Shown one piece after another: positions 43,413-51,212 of a stretch of DNA of 64,000 nt. Below the pieces are notes generated by a model. That model made no database searches, had not been told where the DNA came from, and saw nothing but the letters and a program-made list of their open reading frames with translations. The DNA is from Streptomyces sp. A 4/2 (GTDB lineage: Bacteria > Actinomycetota > Actinomycetes > Streptomycetales > Streptomycetaceae): the NCBI RefSeq assembly GCF_940670765.1, contig NZ_CALNVW010000043.1:62001-126000 (forward strand), written 5' to 3'. Within the stretch, counting starts at the first letter, position 1. Each line of letters begins with the position of its first letter. A program made the position numbers and the translations under genes.

Positions 43413-44228
43413 TCAGCGGTGGTTGCCGTGCCGGCCGAGCGTTTCCACGGGGGTCGCGCCGGGGCGGGTCCACTGCGGCACGGGTCGGCTGGTCGGGCCC
43501 CAGGTGGCGACGCCATCGGCGTCCGAGCGCCAGTACCAGCAGGCGTGGTGGCCCTCGGGCGAGGGGGCCTCGCTGCCACCGCCGGTCAGGTGACGGCCCT
43601 CGGGCTGGTCCTCCCACGCCTCGCCGCGGCCGTACGGTGTCATGTCGAGAAGCGCGAAGAATCCGGAGACAGGCTCGTTGCCACGGCCCGTCGTGGAGTA
43701 GGTGAGGAACACGCGATCGCCGTCGCGCAGGAAACAGGTGATGTGCCCCATTTCCCCGCCGACCGGCGCTTCCACGTCCCGCACCGAGTACCAGGGCTGG
43801 GTGTAGCCCATGAACTCGACGTAGGGAGCCACCTCGCCCCACGACCCCGAGGTCAGGATGGCGAACGAGACGCCCCGGGCGTTGAGGTAGACGGCGTCCT
43901 TCACCTGCCAGGCCATGGTGGTACAGCCTTCGCACTGACCCTGGTGAGGTGCGCCGTCGTACCACATGTGCTGGTAGACCACGAGCTCGTCGCGGCCCTG
44001 GAACAGGTCGAGGAACGGGACCGGCCCGTCAGCGCCGGTGACTTCGACCGTGCCGTCGAGCTCGACCATCGGCAGCCGCCGCCGGGCCGCGGCGATCGCG
44101 TCACCCTCATGGGTGTGTGCCTTCTCGCGGACCAGCAACTCCTCGCGCGCAGCCTGCCAGGTGGCCAGGTCGACGACTGGTGGCTTGCCGGGGAGGTCGC
44201 TGCTCGTGTTGCCGGGCGTGATCGTCAT
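43413..44228 (-). CDS. DUF899 (thioredoxin-like) family protein
   Basis: 271 aa from an ATG with AAGGAG upstream. DLATWQAAREELLVREKAHT, FLDLFQGRDELVVYQHMWYD, CEGCTTMAWQVKDAVYLNAR and FFALLDMTPYGRGEAWED are DUF899 signatures; the fold is thioredoxin-like. The CxxC (CEGC) could be redox-active. Function unknown. Same strand as, and 292 bases downstream of, a TetR gene. Confidence 0.85.
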   Translation of the reverse strand: MTITPGNTSSDLPGKPPVVDLATWQAAREELLVREKAHTHEGDAIAAARRRLPMVELDGTVEVTGADGPVPFLDLFQGRDELVVYQHMWYDGAPHQGQCEGCTTMAWQVKDAVYLNARGVSFAILTSGSWGEVAPYVEFMGYTQPWYSVRDVEAPVGGEMGHITCFLRDGDRVFLTYSTTGRGNEPVSGFFALLDMTPYGRGEAWEDQPEGRHLTGGGSEAPSPEGHHACWYWRSDADGVATWGPTSRPVPQWTRPGATPVETLGRHGNHR

Positions 44229-44520
44229 GCTGTGCTCCTTGGCGTCTCGTACCGGGCAGCGTCGCACGGCGTACGACGGCCACCGGGGCAGACTCGCGAC
44301 CGGGCCGGAACTCATCGGCACAGGGGTGCTTTCGGCCGAGCCCGGCAGTCGGCGATGGCGGATCGGGGAACCTCGCCGACGAACATCATTTTCCTGGTCC
44401 GCCCGACGGGCAGGCAGCCGCAGTCCCCTGCGCCAGGCCGGCGGCGGGTCCGGGTTCACCGGCTGCCCGGGGTTGGCGGGGGCGAACCGGTACGGAGCCC
44501 GCGGGGCCGGAGCCGCGGCC

Positions 44521-45213
44521 TCAACCGTTCCGGGCGACGGCGTACCCGACGAGCAGCGCTGCAAGGATGTCGGCCAGCCGCGGTTCGACGTCGACGATGG
44601 TGTGGGACAGCTCGGGGTCTGTCTCGTAGAAGGCACGCAACTGCGTGCCAGGGGCGGCCATTTGCCACAGGGCCCCGGCCATCGAGGTGGCGGTCGTCAC
44701 GACGTCGTGCGCCTGGTCGACATCGAGGGGAGCGATCGTGGCCAGCGTGGCACTGATCTTCGCGACCTCCGCGATGGCGCCCTTCTTGAAGACCCGGACG
44801 ATGCCGGTGGAGACGTTGCGCTCCAGGTTGAGCGGGGTGTGGGCCAGTAGGTCGCAGAACAGCGGGCGCGCCACCAGCGACCGGGCCAGCGTGTCGGCGA
44901 TCGAGCGCGCCGTGCGATCCCACGCGCGATCGCCGGCGGCGGGGCAGGGGGTGACGGCCTCAAGGCGGCTGCGTACGTCGGCTGACCAGTCCTCCCAGGC
45001 ACTTGCCGCAAGACGCAGGAAGATGTCCTCGCGCGTCTCGAAGTAACGGAGCATGGCCGACTTGTGCATGCCGACCTCGTCGGCGATGGCTGTCACGGTC
45101 ACCTCCCGGACTCCCTTCGACGTAGCGAGGTGTTCCGCCGCCGCGAGGATCGCGTTCTCGCGGGCGCGCTTGGTCTCGGGACTGCGGGCGCGCAGGAATT
45201 CAGCTTTGGCCAT
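44521..45213 (-). CDS. TetR-family regulator
   Basis: 230 aa. HTH: ENAILAAAEHLATSKGVREV, TVTAIADEVGMHKSAMLRYF, ETREDIFLRLA. The C-terminal ligand/dimer domain (LARSLVARPLFCDLLAHTPL) is of the TetR_C type common beside SDR genes. The start is set at ATG 45213, because TACACT stands six bases before it, which fits a leaderless mRNA; an ATG 21 bases further up is possible. Two similar operator-like sites lie upstream, and a truncated SDR gene is divergent. Confidence 0.88.
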   Translation of the reverse strand: MAKAEFLRARSPETKRARENAILAAAEHLATSKGVREVTVTAIADEVGMHKSAMLRYFETREDIFLRLAASAWEDWSADVRSRLEAVTPCPAAGDRAWDRTARSIADTLARSLVARPLFCDLLAHTPLNLERNVSTGIVRVFKKGAIAEVAKISATLATIAPLDVDQAHDVVTTATSMAGALWQMAAPGTQLRAFYETDPELSHTIVDVEPRLADILAALLVGYAVARNG

Positions 45214-45222
45214 GAGCTCAGT

Positions 45223-45309
45223 GTAACGAAACATGGTTTTGGTAATGACGCAACCGCGGTCTTGCTGCGGGTGGCCGGTCCTGCGATTAGTGCAACCGTG
45301 TTTCGGTAT
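45223..45309. promoter_or_regulatory. Two inverted TetR-type operator sites
   Basis: GTAACGAAACATGGTT (45223-45238) recurs in inverted orientation at 45294-45309 with 13 of 16 bases identical. Each contains a small pseudo-palindrome AAACRYGGTT. The first overlaps the predicted TetR promoter; the second sits just before the divergent SDR stub. Confidence 0.55.
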
Positions 45310-45313
45310 AGAT

Positions 45314-45400
45314 GTGAGTACACACATCCGCACCTGGTTCATCACCGGTTCCTCGCGCGGCTTCGCCGCTGGGGCGCGTTCAAGCAGAGACCGGCCGTGA
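45314..45400 (+). pseudogene. Truncated SDR gene (N-terminal stub)
   Basis: From a GTG the frame reads VSTHIRTWFITGSSRGFAAG then ARSSRDRP-stop. TWFITGSSRGF is the beginning of SDR enzymes usually found divergent from such a TetR. The nucleotide-binding motif is cut after the first Gly run, and no SDR remainder follows. Confidence 0.55.
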
Positions 45401-45753
45401 GCGTCCCGGATCTCTTGGAGAATGGGCAGATCAAGGCCCCTGCCACGGAAGTCCTGATGGCTGGGGCCGAACGATGGGCCGCCGAAACCGGTTGGCGGGC
45501 AACGTGAGTTGACCCCGACGAGGTGGAAGAAGCCGGGCACGCCGTACCGGGGGAGAGGCTGATGATCCTCGACCGAGCGGCTGCGATCCCGCCCGACGCC
45601 TGTCATGGCCGCCAGCGGTGCACATCGGAGAGCGTCGTCGCTACCTGTCGCCCGAAGTCTGCCCCGGCGATGTCCCGCAGAACAGGGGCACAGGAGCTCA
45701 GGACAGCGAGACACGTTTCGCGGTCTCTCGGTCGGAAGGCCGCTCCGCCACTC

Positions 45754-46734
45754 TCAGGCACCGCCCGGCACTTGGGGCGACCGTCGACTGCGCGGGCCTG
45801 GCGGAGGTGACGGCGGATCCGCAGAGGCGGCAAGCCCCCGCAAGGGGAAGGTGAACGTGTAGGAGCGCTGTGCGGCGCATCCCTGGCAGGTGCCGACGAA
45901 CCGGGAGAGGAAGTGATCGTCGGCCTCGGTAAGGATGTTGCGCCAGAAGCAGCGGAACTCCCCGCACCCGCAAGACCGTTGGCTGACGCTGATGAACGCG
46001 CTGGTGTTGGAGTCGTGACCGCCCTCAGGCGGCATCTGCCGCAAGGCGTCACCACCGTCGGTATCGGGCAGTCCGTACTGCCTCCGCTTCCACGATGTCT
46101 CCTCGGCGGTGAGAAGGCCCGACCCGCCGCATTCCACACATCTGCCCGGCCCCGCGTTGTTCGCGGCGCACAGACATCGCCCGTAGCCGCCGCTGCCACC
46201 GCTGTAGGGCCTGCCCTCACACTCCAGGCACATTCCCCAGCCGTGGCAGTCATCGCACAACACCCCATGGGCCGTGCTCGGAGTGAAGGGCGGCTGGCGC
46301 AGATGCCGCTCGGTGTACACGACCGGTGTCCAGCCGGTGAACGTCACGATTCCCCGCCCGCTGCCCTCGTAGACCCTCACCTCGAACTCTTCGCGGTGTA
46401 CTGTCGCACCCCTCTCCCCGGGGTGGTCCGAGGGCCGTCGCTGTACGGTCCAGCCGGCCGCGGAGAAGGCGTTCAGGGCGTCGTCGAATCCTGGAGACGT
46501 GGGGCGATCGTCCCCGTCGGCGCAGAGGAGGAACAAGAAGCGGTGGCCGACCGGCGCGGGGTCACGCAGCCGTACCGGATCAGTCCACTCGCGGACCACC
46601 ATCGGTCGGCGGTCCGGATACAGCGCGGAAGTGATCTCCAGCAGCTCCCCTTTGAGCCACACCGCACTTCCGGGGACAGTGGGCGCGCCAGCGTGTCCCT
46701 GCTCATCGGTCGCATCGGTCATTGTGGATGCCAT
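45754..46734 (-). CDS. Cys-rich protein with DnaJ-like zinc knuckles
   Basis: About 326 aa from an ATG with GAGGGAGGG directly upstream. The N-terminal half (VWLKGELLEITSALYPDRRP, HRFLFLLCADGDDRPTSPG, FEVRVYEGSGRGIVTFTGWT) is unassigned. The middle has clustered CxxC pairs (CDDCHGWGMCLECEG; CLCAANNAGPGRCVECGGSG) spaced like DnaJ zinc modules. Further Cys occur in CGCGEFRCFW and CQGCAAQ. It probably binds two or more zinc ions. No family recognised. It begins just downstream of a decayed methyltransferase. Confidence 0.6.
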   Translation of the reverse strand: MASTMTDATDEQGHAGAPTVPGSAVWLKGELLEITSALYPDRRPMVVREWTDPVRLRDPAPVGHRFLFLLCADGDDRPTSPGFDDALNAFSAAGWTVQRRPSDHPGERGATVHREEFEVRVYEGSGRGIVTFTGWTPVVYTERHLRQPPFTPSTAHGVLCDDCHGWGMCLECEGRPYSGGSGGYGRCLCAANNAGPGRCVECGGSGLLTAEETSWKRRQYGLPDTDGGDALRQMPPEGGHDSNTSAFISVSQRSCGCGEFRCFWRNILTEADDHFLSRFVGTCQGCAAQRSYTFTFPLRGLAASADPPSPPPGPRSRRSPQVPGGA

Positions 46735-46741
46735 CCCTCCC

Positions 46742-47285
46742 TCACTCGGAGACGTCCATGATGCGCCGCCCGGCAACAGCGGTGTCAGCTGGACCGGTAA
46801 GACCGAGGGGGTGGGCGGCCGTCAGGCCCTTCCGGCGCCGGTCCTCGCACGCCGGACCACCAGCCGCGAAACCTCGGGCAACGGCGGGCCTACCGGGCAG
46901 CAGAACAGAGTTCAGGCCGCCTTCGCTGCGGACAGGGCGCCGCCTTTGTACGACGACGCGCCGGGCGGCGGTCGGGTGCGGCAGCGCAGCATCTCCCACG
47001 AAGAACTCGCCACCCGGCACCAGACGCCGGTGGATGTTGCGGCACCGCTCCATCGACGCGGTGTTCTCGACGTAGTTGAGGCACTGAACCCCGACCGCGA
47101 TGTCGAAGCGCCGGTCGGGAGGCCGCAACTCGGCCACGTCACCGACCTCGTAGCTCACACCCAGCGGGGCACGCTGCTCGAACTCCCGCGCGGCGGTGGT
47201 CATCTCGACGGAGATGTCGACACCGAAGACGTCCGTGGCGCCACACCGCTTGAACTTCCGGGGCGCCGTCCTTGTCTTGCCGAGG
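46742..47285 (-). pseudogene. Methyltransferase relic lacking motif I
   Basis: The frame reads KRCGATDVFGVDISVEMTTA, REFEQRAPLGVSYEVGDVAE, RFDIAVGVQCLNYVENTASM, then RRLVPGGEFFV. These are motifs II to IV of a class I SAM methyltransferase. The glycine-rich motif I is missing because homology begins only at the junction with the FAD oxidoreductase end, and the C-terminus reads out into unrelated sequence. Confidence 0.65.
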
Positions 47286-47287
47286 TG

Positions 47288-48673
47288 TCAGGCAAGTACC
47301 CGGCCCGGGATGAGCGCTTCCCACTGATCCCGGGTCGGACCGTCGTACGTCGGCGAGAAGTCCGGGCGGGCATCCAGCCAGGCGGTGAGGTGTCGGTCCA
47401 CCTCGTCGGTTCCGTAGGCGTCGTGGGCCGGTTGCAGGAGATGGCGTACCTGGGCTCGGGCCCGCATCACGACAGGATCATCGAAGGCGCAGGCCGCCAG
47501 GGCGGCAGCCCGCCGATCCGAGCGGGGTGAGGCCTCGGCGAGGCGTTGCTCGTTGGCACGGTCGGCCGTTACCTGCGCGTCGAACCACGGGCGGAGGGCT
47601 TGTGCTGTCCAGTCGTGGTAAACGACAGGATCCGCGGTGATCTGGTCGACATGGGTGGCGAGGTGCTGGGCGGCGCGCAGTCCCAGGGCTGCGCCGTGGC
47701 CCAGGGTGGGGTTGGTGTGGATGAGGCTGTCCCCGGCGTTGACCAGGCCGGTGACGACGGGGCCGTCATCGTCGGTGAGGGAGGTCCATCGGTTGTCCAG
47801 GCCGGCCATCGCGAGGACGGCCGACTGAGGTTCGGGGGCCAGGTCGAGCCAGGCGGCAGTGGCGGGGAAGCGGCGCGCGGCGGCCTCGAACACTGCGGGG
47901 TCGGTGAGCGCGCCGCGGGTCGGGTCGCCGGTGGAGAGCGCCAGGTGCAGCGCGAAGGTGTCGTTGTCGGAAGGGAAGACACCGGCGAGCGCGAACGGAG
48001 CGGAGGAGCCGGTCTGCACCCGACCGGGGTCACGCGGACCGTCGGCACGCAGGCGGTACCAGCGACACAGATAGGCGATCCCGGTCCGATGGCTGTCGAC
48101 CACGGGCGGGCGGCAGCCGGCCGCGGTCAGCCAGCCGGGAACCGGCGAGCGGCGACCGGACGCATCGACCACAAGATCCGCCTGGTGCGTTTCCGCCCCC
48201 ACCCGCACACCGGAGACCCGGGCAGGGCGGCCCTCCTCGAAGGTGAGAGCGCTCACCCGTCGGCCTCGTCGCACGTCAACGGTGTGTTCCCGCCGCACAG
48301 CCGCGGTCAAGGCGGCCTCCAGCACGATGCGGCGGGTGCGCAGGGTCACCAAGTCCTCGTCCCCGGAACGGTGGGGCGGATGCTCATCGAACCAGTCGAA
48401 GTCGTGGTATTCCTGGGCTCCGCGCGTCAGCAGGTCCTCGTAGACATCAGGGGCTTCGGTGCGCAACACCGTGCGTACGGGGGCGAGGAACGAGTGAGGT
48501 TGGACCGCCTGCGGAACTCGGGGCCTGTGCCAGTGGAAGAAGTCCCGGTTCAGGTCGTCTCCGGCCTGCCGTACGTCCTGCTCGAACACCGCGACCGTGT
48601 GGCCCCGTCGGCCGAGCATGAGCGCGGCGCCCAGCCCGCTGATGCCCCCACCGATTATTGCAACCCGCGCCAT
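47288..48673 (-). CDS. FAD-dependent oxidoreductase (flavin monooxygenase-like)
   Basis: 461 aa from an ATG with AAGGGGAG upstream. ARVAIIGGGISGLGAALMLG then VAVFEQD is the FAD-binding Rossmann start, ADLVVDASGRRSPVPGWL the ATG/DG-type motif, and LVNAGDSLIHTNPTLGHGAA the second FAD contact (GD). The order matches the geranylgeranyl-reductase/tryptophan-halogenase-like side of group A flavoproteins, but no halogenase WxWxIP motif is seen. The stop is followed directly by the methyltransferase relic. Substrate unknown. Confidence 0.8.
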   Translation of the reverse strand: MARVAIIGGGISGLGAALMLGRRGHTVAVFEQDVRQAGDDLNRDFFHWHRPRVPQAVQPHSFLAPVRTVLRTEAPDVYEDLLTRGAQEYHDFDWFDEHPPHRSGDEDLVTLRTRRIVLEAALTAAVRREHTVDVRRGRRVSALTFEEGRPARVSGVRVGAETHQADLVVDASGRRSPVPGWLTAAGCRPPVVDSHRTGIAYLCRWYRLRADGPRDPGRVQTGSSAPFALAGVFPSDNDTFALHLALSTGDPTRGALTDPAVFEAAARRFPATAAWLDLAPEPQSAVLAMAGLDNRWTSLTDDDGPVVTGLVNAGDSLIHTNPTLGHGAALGLRAAQHLATHVDQITADPVVYHDWTAQALRPWFDAQVTADRANEQRLAEASPRSDRRAAALAACAFDDPVVMRARAQVRHLLQPAHDAYGTDEVDRHLTAWLDARPDFSPTYDGPTRDQWEALIPGRVLA

Positions 48674-48995
48674 TGAGCTCCCCTTCGCGTCGTGTTGCGG
48701 GATGATCCTACTGCTCGGCGGCATCGGCGGCCGGAGTGCTGTCCGGGCGTGCGAGGAGGTGGACGTACCCGAACGAGAATCGGGCGCAGGGCCGGGTTCG
48801 ACTGCTCCTGGCAGGGGTGCGGGGTCGGTGAGGACCGGTATGCCGAGGCCGACCAGCTGGGGCATAGCCGCAGCTCGGGGACGGCTCGCCAACCGATCCT
48901 CGTGACCGGCATGCCCCGAGCGGGCAGCAGCACCGCCTGCGCGCGCCGCCGGGGATCCACCGGGTGACGCCGTCGACTGCCACACAGATACCCCA

Positions 48996-49041
48996 AGACA
49001 CGACCGTGGCTGGTCCAGAGACACGACCGTGGCTGATCCAG
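48996..49041. repeat. 23-bp tandem duplication
   Basis: Two adjacent 23-base copies differing at one base (core ACACGACCGTGGCTG then G or A, TCCAG). Confidence 0.85.
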
Positions 49042-49160
49042 CCGTTGACGCAGCCACAGTTGTTGCTGATCTGCATCCGGTCCCTGGCGAGGGCCACGGA
49101 CGACATCACATGGCACTGGCCAGGGGGCCGGCCTGTGGAGACGACGAAAGGCCCCGTCTC

Positions 49161-49166
49161 TATAGT
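49161..49166 (+). promoter_or_regulatory. -10 element of a probable leaderless VOC gene
   Basis: TATAGT ends six bases before the ATG at 49173 and no ribosome site is present, so transcription likely begins at the start codon. The -35 is weak (near GGAGAC). Confidence 0.5.
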
Positions 49167-49172
49167 GGACCG

Positions 49173-49607
49173 ATGGCGTCGATCAAGCAGATCCAAATAA
49201 CCTTCGACTGCACGGAACCTGAGCGTGTTGCCCGTTTCTGGTGCGAGGTGTTGGGGTACGTCGTACCGCCGCCACCGGACGGGTTTGCCACGTGGGACGA
49301 CTTCGATCGCGCACTGCCACCTGAGCGTCAGGGTTCGGCGTTCGCATGCAAGGATCCCTCAGGTGTGGGCCCTCGACTGTTCTTCCAGCGCGTTCCCGAA
49401 GGCAAGGTCGTCAAGAATCGGCTGCATCTCGACGTGCGCGTCGCCACTGGGCTCGTGGGTGAAGAGCGCCTGGCCGCACTTGAGGCCGAGTGCACACGAC
49501 TGGTCGCACTCGGCGCTGTACGTGGGCAACTGCTGCTTGCCGATGGATTCAACGAGTCGTGCCTCGTGATGCAGGACATCGAGGGCAACGAGTTCTGTCT
49601 CGACTGA
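49173..49607 (+). CDS. VOC family protein
   Basis: 144 aa. IKQIQITFDCTEPERVARFW, CEVLGYVVPPPPDGFATWDD, RLFFQRVPEGKVVKNRLHLD and the ending VMQDIEGNEFCLD are those of the actinobacterial glyoxalase-like (PF18029-type) VOC group. It has one degenerate and one clear half-module. Probably leaderless. A strong hairpin terminator follows 105 bases downstream. Confidence 0.85.
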   Translation: MASIKQIQITFDCTEPERVARFWCEVLGYVVPPPPDGFATWDDFDRALPPERQGSAFACKDPSGVGPRLFFQRVPEGKVVKNRLHLDVRVATGLVGEERLAALEAECTRLVALGAVRGQLLLADGFNESCLVMQDIEGNEFCLD

Positions 49608-49712
49608 GTGGCCGAACGTGGCACCTTCATGAGTCGGCTGGTGCAGTTCGCCGTCATCACGAGGGTCGTCGTCCCGCGTCCCGCCAACGGTCCCGACCCC
49701 GAACCACGCCTC

Positions 49713-49761
49713 GGGCTCTCCCTCGTTCGCCCCACATCGGAGTGCGGACGAGGGAGAGCCC
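49713..49761. terminator. Perfect 14-bp stem, bidirectional terminator
   Basis: GGGCTCTCCCTCGT and ACGAGGGAGAGCCC enclose a 21-base loop between the convergent VOC and methyltransferase genes. Confidence 0.65.
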
Positions 49762-49842
49762 TGATCACGAATCGACGCCTGGAACCTGGCAGACCCCTGT
49801 CCGGCAGGTCGGCCCCCGTGTGTTCGGCCAGGCAGTCCCTGT

Positions 49843-50490
49843 TCAGGCCTTGCGGGCGAGCAGTTGAATCTCCTGGAACTGCCGTCGGTCGGTCGGCTGA
49901 GGCTCGCGAACCAGGCGAGCCACCTCGGCCAACCCGGACTTGCGCAGCATCGCGGCGAGGTGATCAGGCGACCACCGATAGGCCGGCGCAACTGCATGAT
50001 CGAAGACCTGCGTCGGGTGAGACGGGCCAGCGCTTGCCGAAAAGCCGATCAGAAGGTGGCCGCCAGGTGCCAGCACCCGATGGAACTCCGCCAGGATGGC
50101 CGGGAGTTCCTGCGGCGGCGTGTGGATGATGGACCAACGTGAGAGTACGCCGCCCAGCACGCCGTCCGCGATGTCCAACGCGGCCATCGAGCCCAGGTCG
50201 AACCGCAGGCCCGGATAGGCCTGTCGAGCCAACTCGACCATCGCGGAAGAGGTGTCGACACCAAACGTAGTCAGCCCCAACTCGGCCAGGTGGGCGGTGA
50301 TATGGCCAGGCCCACACCCCAGATCCGCGACCCGACCGTTCCCACTCGCACGCACGAACTCGGCGAAGGCACCCAGGATCCCGCGGTCCAGGGGACTGTC
50401 ACGCAGTGTGTCGCGGAACAACTGCGCGTAGGTGAGGGCAGCAGCGTCGTAGGCCTCGCGGGTGGCACTCAGGGCATCGCTTTCAACCAT
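49843..50490 (-). CDS. Class I SAM-dependent methyltransferase
   Basis: 215 aa. Motif I VADLGCGPGHITAHLAELGL, motif II TFGVDTSSAMVELARQAYPG, and post-motif VLSRWSIIHTPPQELPAILA, then FHRVLAPGGHLLIGF. Small-molecule (UbiE/Methyltransf_11-like) type; acceptor unknown. Single gene. Confidence 0.88.
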   Translation of the reverse strand: MVESDALSATREAYDAAALTYAQLFRDTLRDSPLDRGILGAFAEFVRASGNGRVADLGCGPGHITAHLAELGLTTFGVDTSSAMVELARQAYPGLRFDLGSMAALDIADGVLGGVLSRWSIIHTPPQELPAILAEFHRVLAPGGHLLIGFSASAGPSHPTQVFDHAVAPAYRWSPDHLAAMLRKSGLAEVARLVREPQPTDRRQFQEIQLLARKA

Positions 50491-50678
50491 GCCCGTGACA
50501 CTAGTTCCCGGCCACGGGGCGAGCCGAGAGAATCACCAACTTGCCTTCCGCTTCGAGGCCCAAGTGGCTGTAGTTCGCGCGAGAACCGGGTTCTGGCACG
50601 GAGCTTGGGGGAACGGTCGCGGAGTGTTGGCCCGGTGATCGAATGTGCTCGTTGATTGGCTACTCAAGGGCTCGGTAG

Positions 50679-50888
50679 TCAAAGGGCTCGGTAGTCGGGT
50701 GACGGATGAACCAGCTCGGGGTGTTCCGCTACGTACCGATCGCCGTGGATCGCCGGCATCGCCCAGTGGCACGCCTCGTCGTGAATGATCAGCCCGCGGT
50801 CCGGCGCCTCAGCCGGTTCGTACGGGTATCTCTCCAGGGCAGCCTCCCTGGCCTCCTTCGGCGCCGGCCCGCCGTGATGCTGTATCAC
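50679..50888 (-). CDS. Short hypothetical protein, possibly a 3' fragment
   Basis: 69 aa from GTG. GGPAPKEAREAALERYPYEP, AEAPDRGLIIHDEACHWAMP and HGDRYVAEHPELVHPSPDYR are strongly coding-like and resemble the end of conserved Streptomyces hypotheticals. No ribosome site precedes the GTG, and the frame stays open for a long way upstream without recognisable sequence, so it may be the tail of a broken gene. Confidence 0.4.
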   Translation of the reverse strand: MIQHHGGPAPKEAREAALERYPYEPAEAPDRGLIIHDEACHWAMPAIHGDRYVAEHPELVHPSPDYRAL

Positions 50889-51212
50889 CCCGGACAGAGA
50901 ATCCAGGGGCCGGCCGTCTCCCGACGGCGTCGTGTGGTCGCTCCTCGACCTGGCGATCTGCCTTGATCTGGCCGGACAGACCGATGCGAACCCGGGGATC
51001 GAGCGCGAGGCGCTCAGCCCTTGGAACGTGTCGGGCCGGCGCTCACGGGACGGGTCGGCGCCCGCCTGGCGGGCCAGCTGGGCATCGGCGCCCTCGAAGA
51101 AGGAAGTCCCGCTAACTCCCGCGTACTCCTTTGAAGTTGACCCACTCGCCAGTAACATCCGACCGGCCAGTAACACGCCGCCCGAGCAGCCACCCGCGAA
51201 AGGGTCTCCTGC
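50889..51212. other. Gene-free stretch before the glycosidase
   Basis: 324 bases with no recognised gene. The only clear structure is a direct repeat GCCAGTAACA at 51148-51157 and 51166-51175, 40-65 bases before the glycosidase start, a possible activator or repressor site. Confidence 0.45.

Larger units (their letters stand above)
45214..45753. other. Stretch without intact gene
   Basis: 540 bases. It holds the TetR operators and the SDR stub. A further coding-like piece at about 45372-45507 on the plus strand (PAVSVPDLLENGQIKAPATE, then VLMAGAERWAAETGW) was not recognised. Confidence 0.4.
48674..49172. other. Gene-free stretch
   Basis: 499 bases between the divergent FAD oxidoreductase and VOC genes. 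It contains a 23-bp tandem duplication and the VOC promoter; no convincing ORF. Confidence 0.4.

Noticed and set aside
47288..48673. FAD oxidoreductase as a flavin-dependent halogenase
   Set aside because: The WxWxIP motif and the catalytic-lysine region of halogenases were not found.
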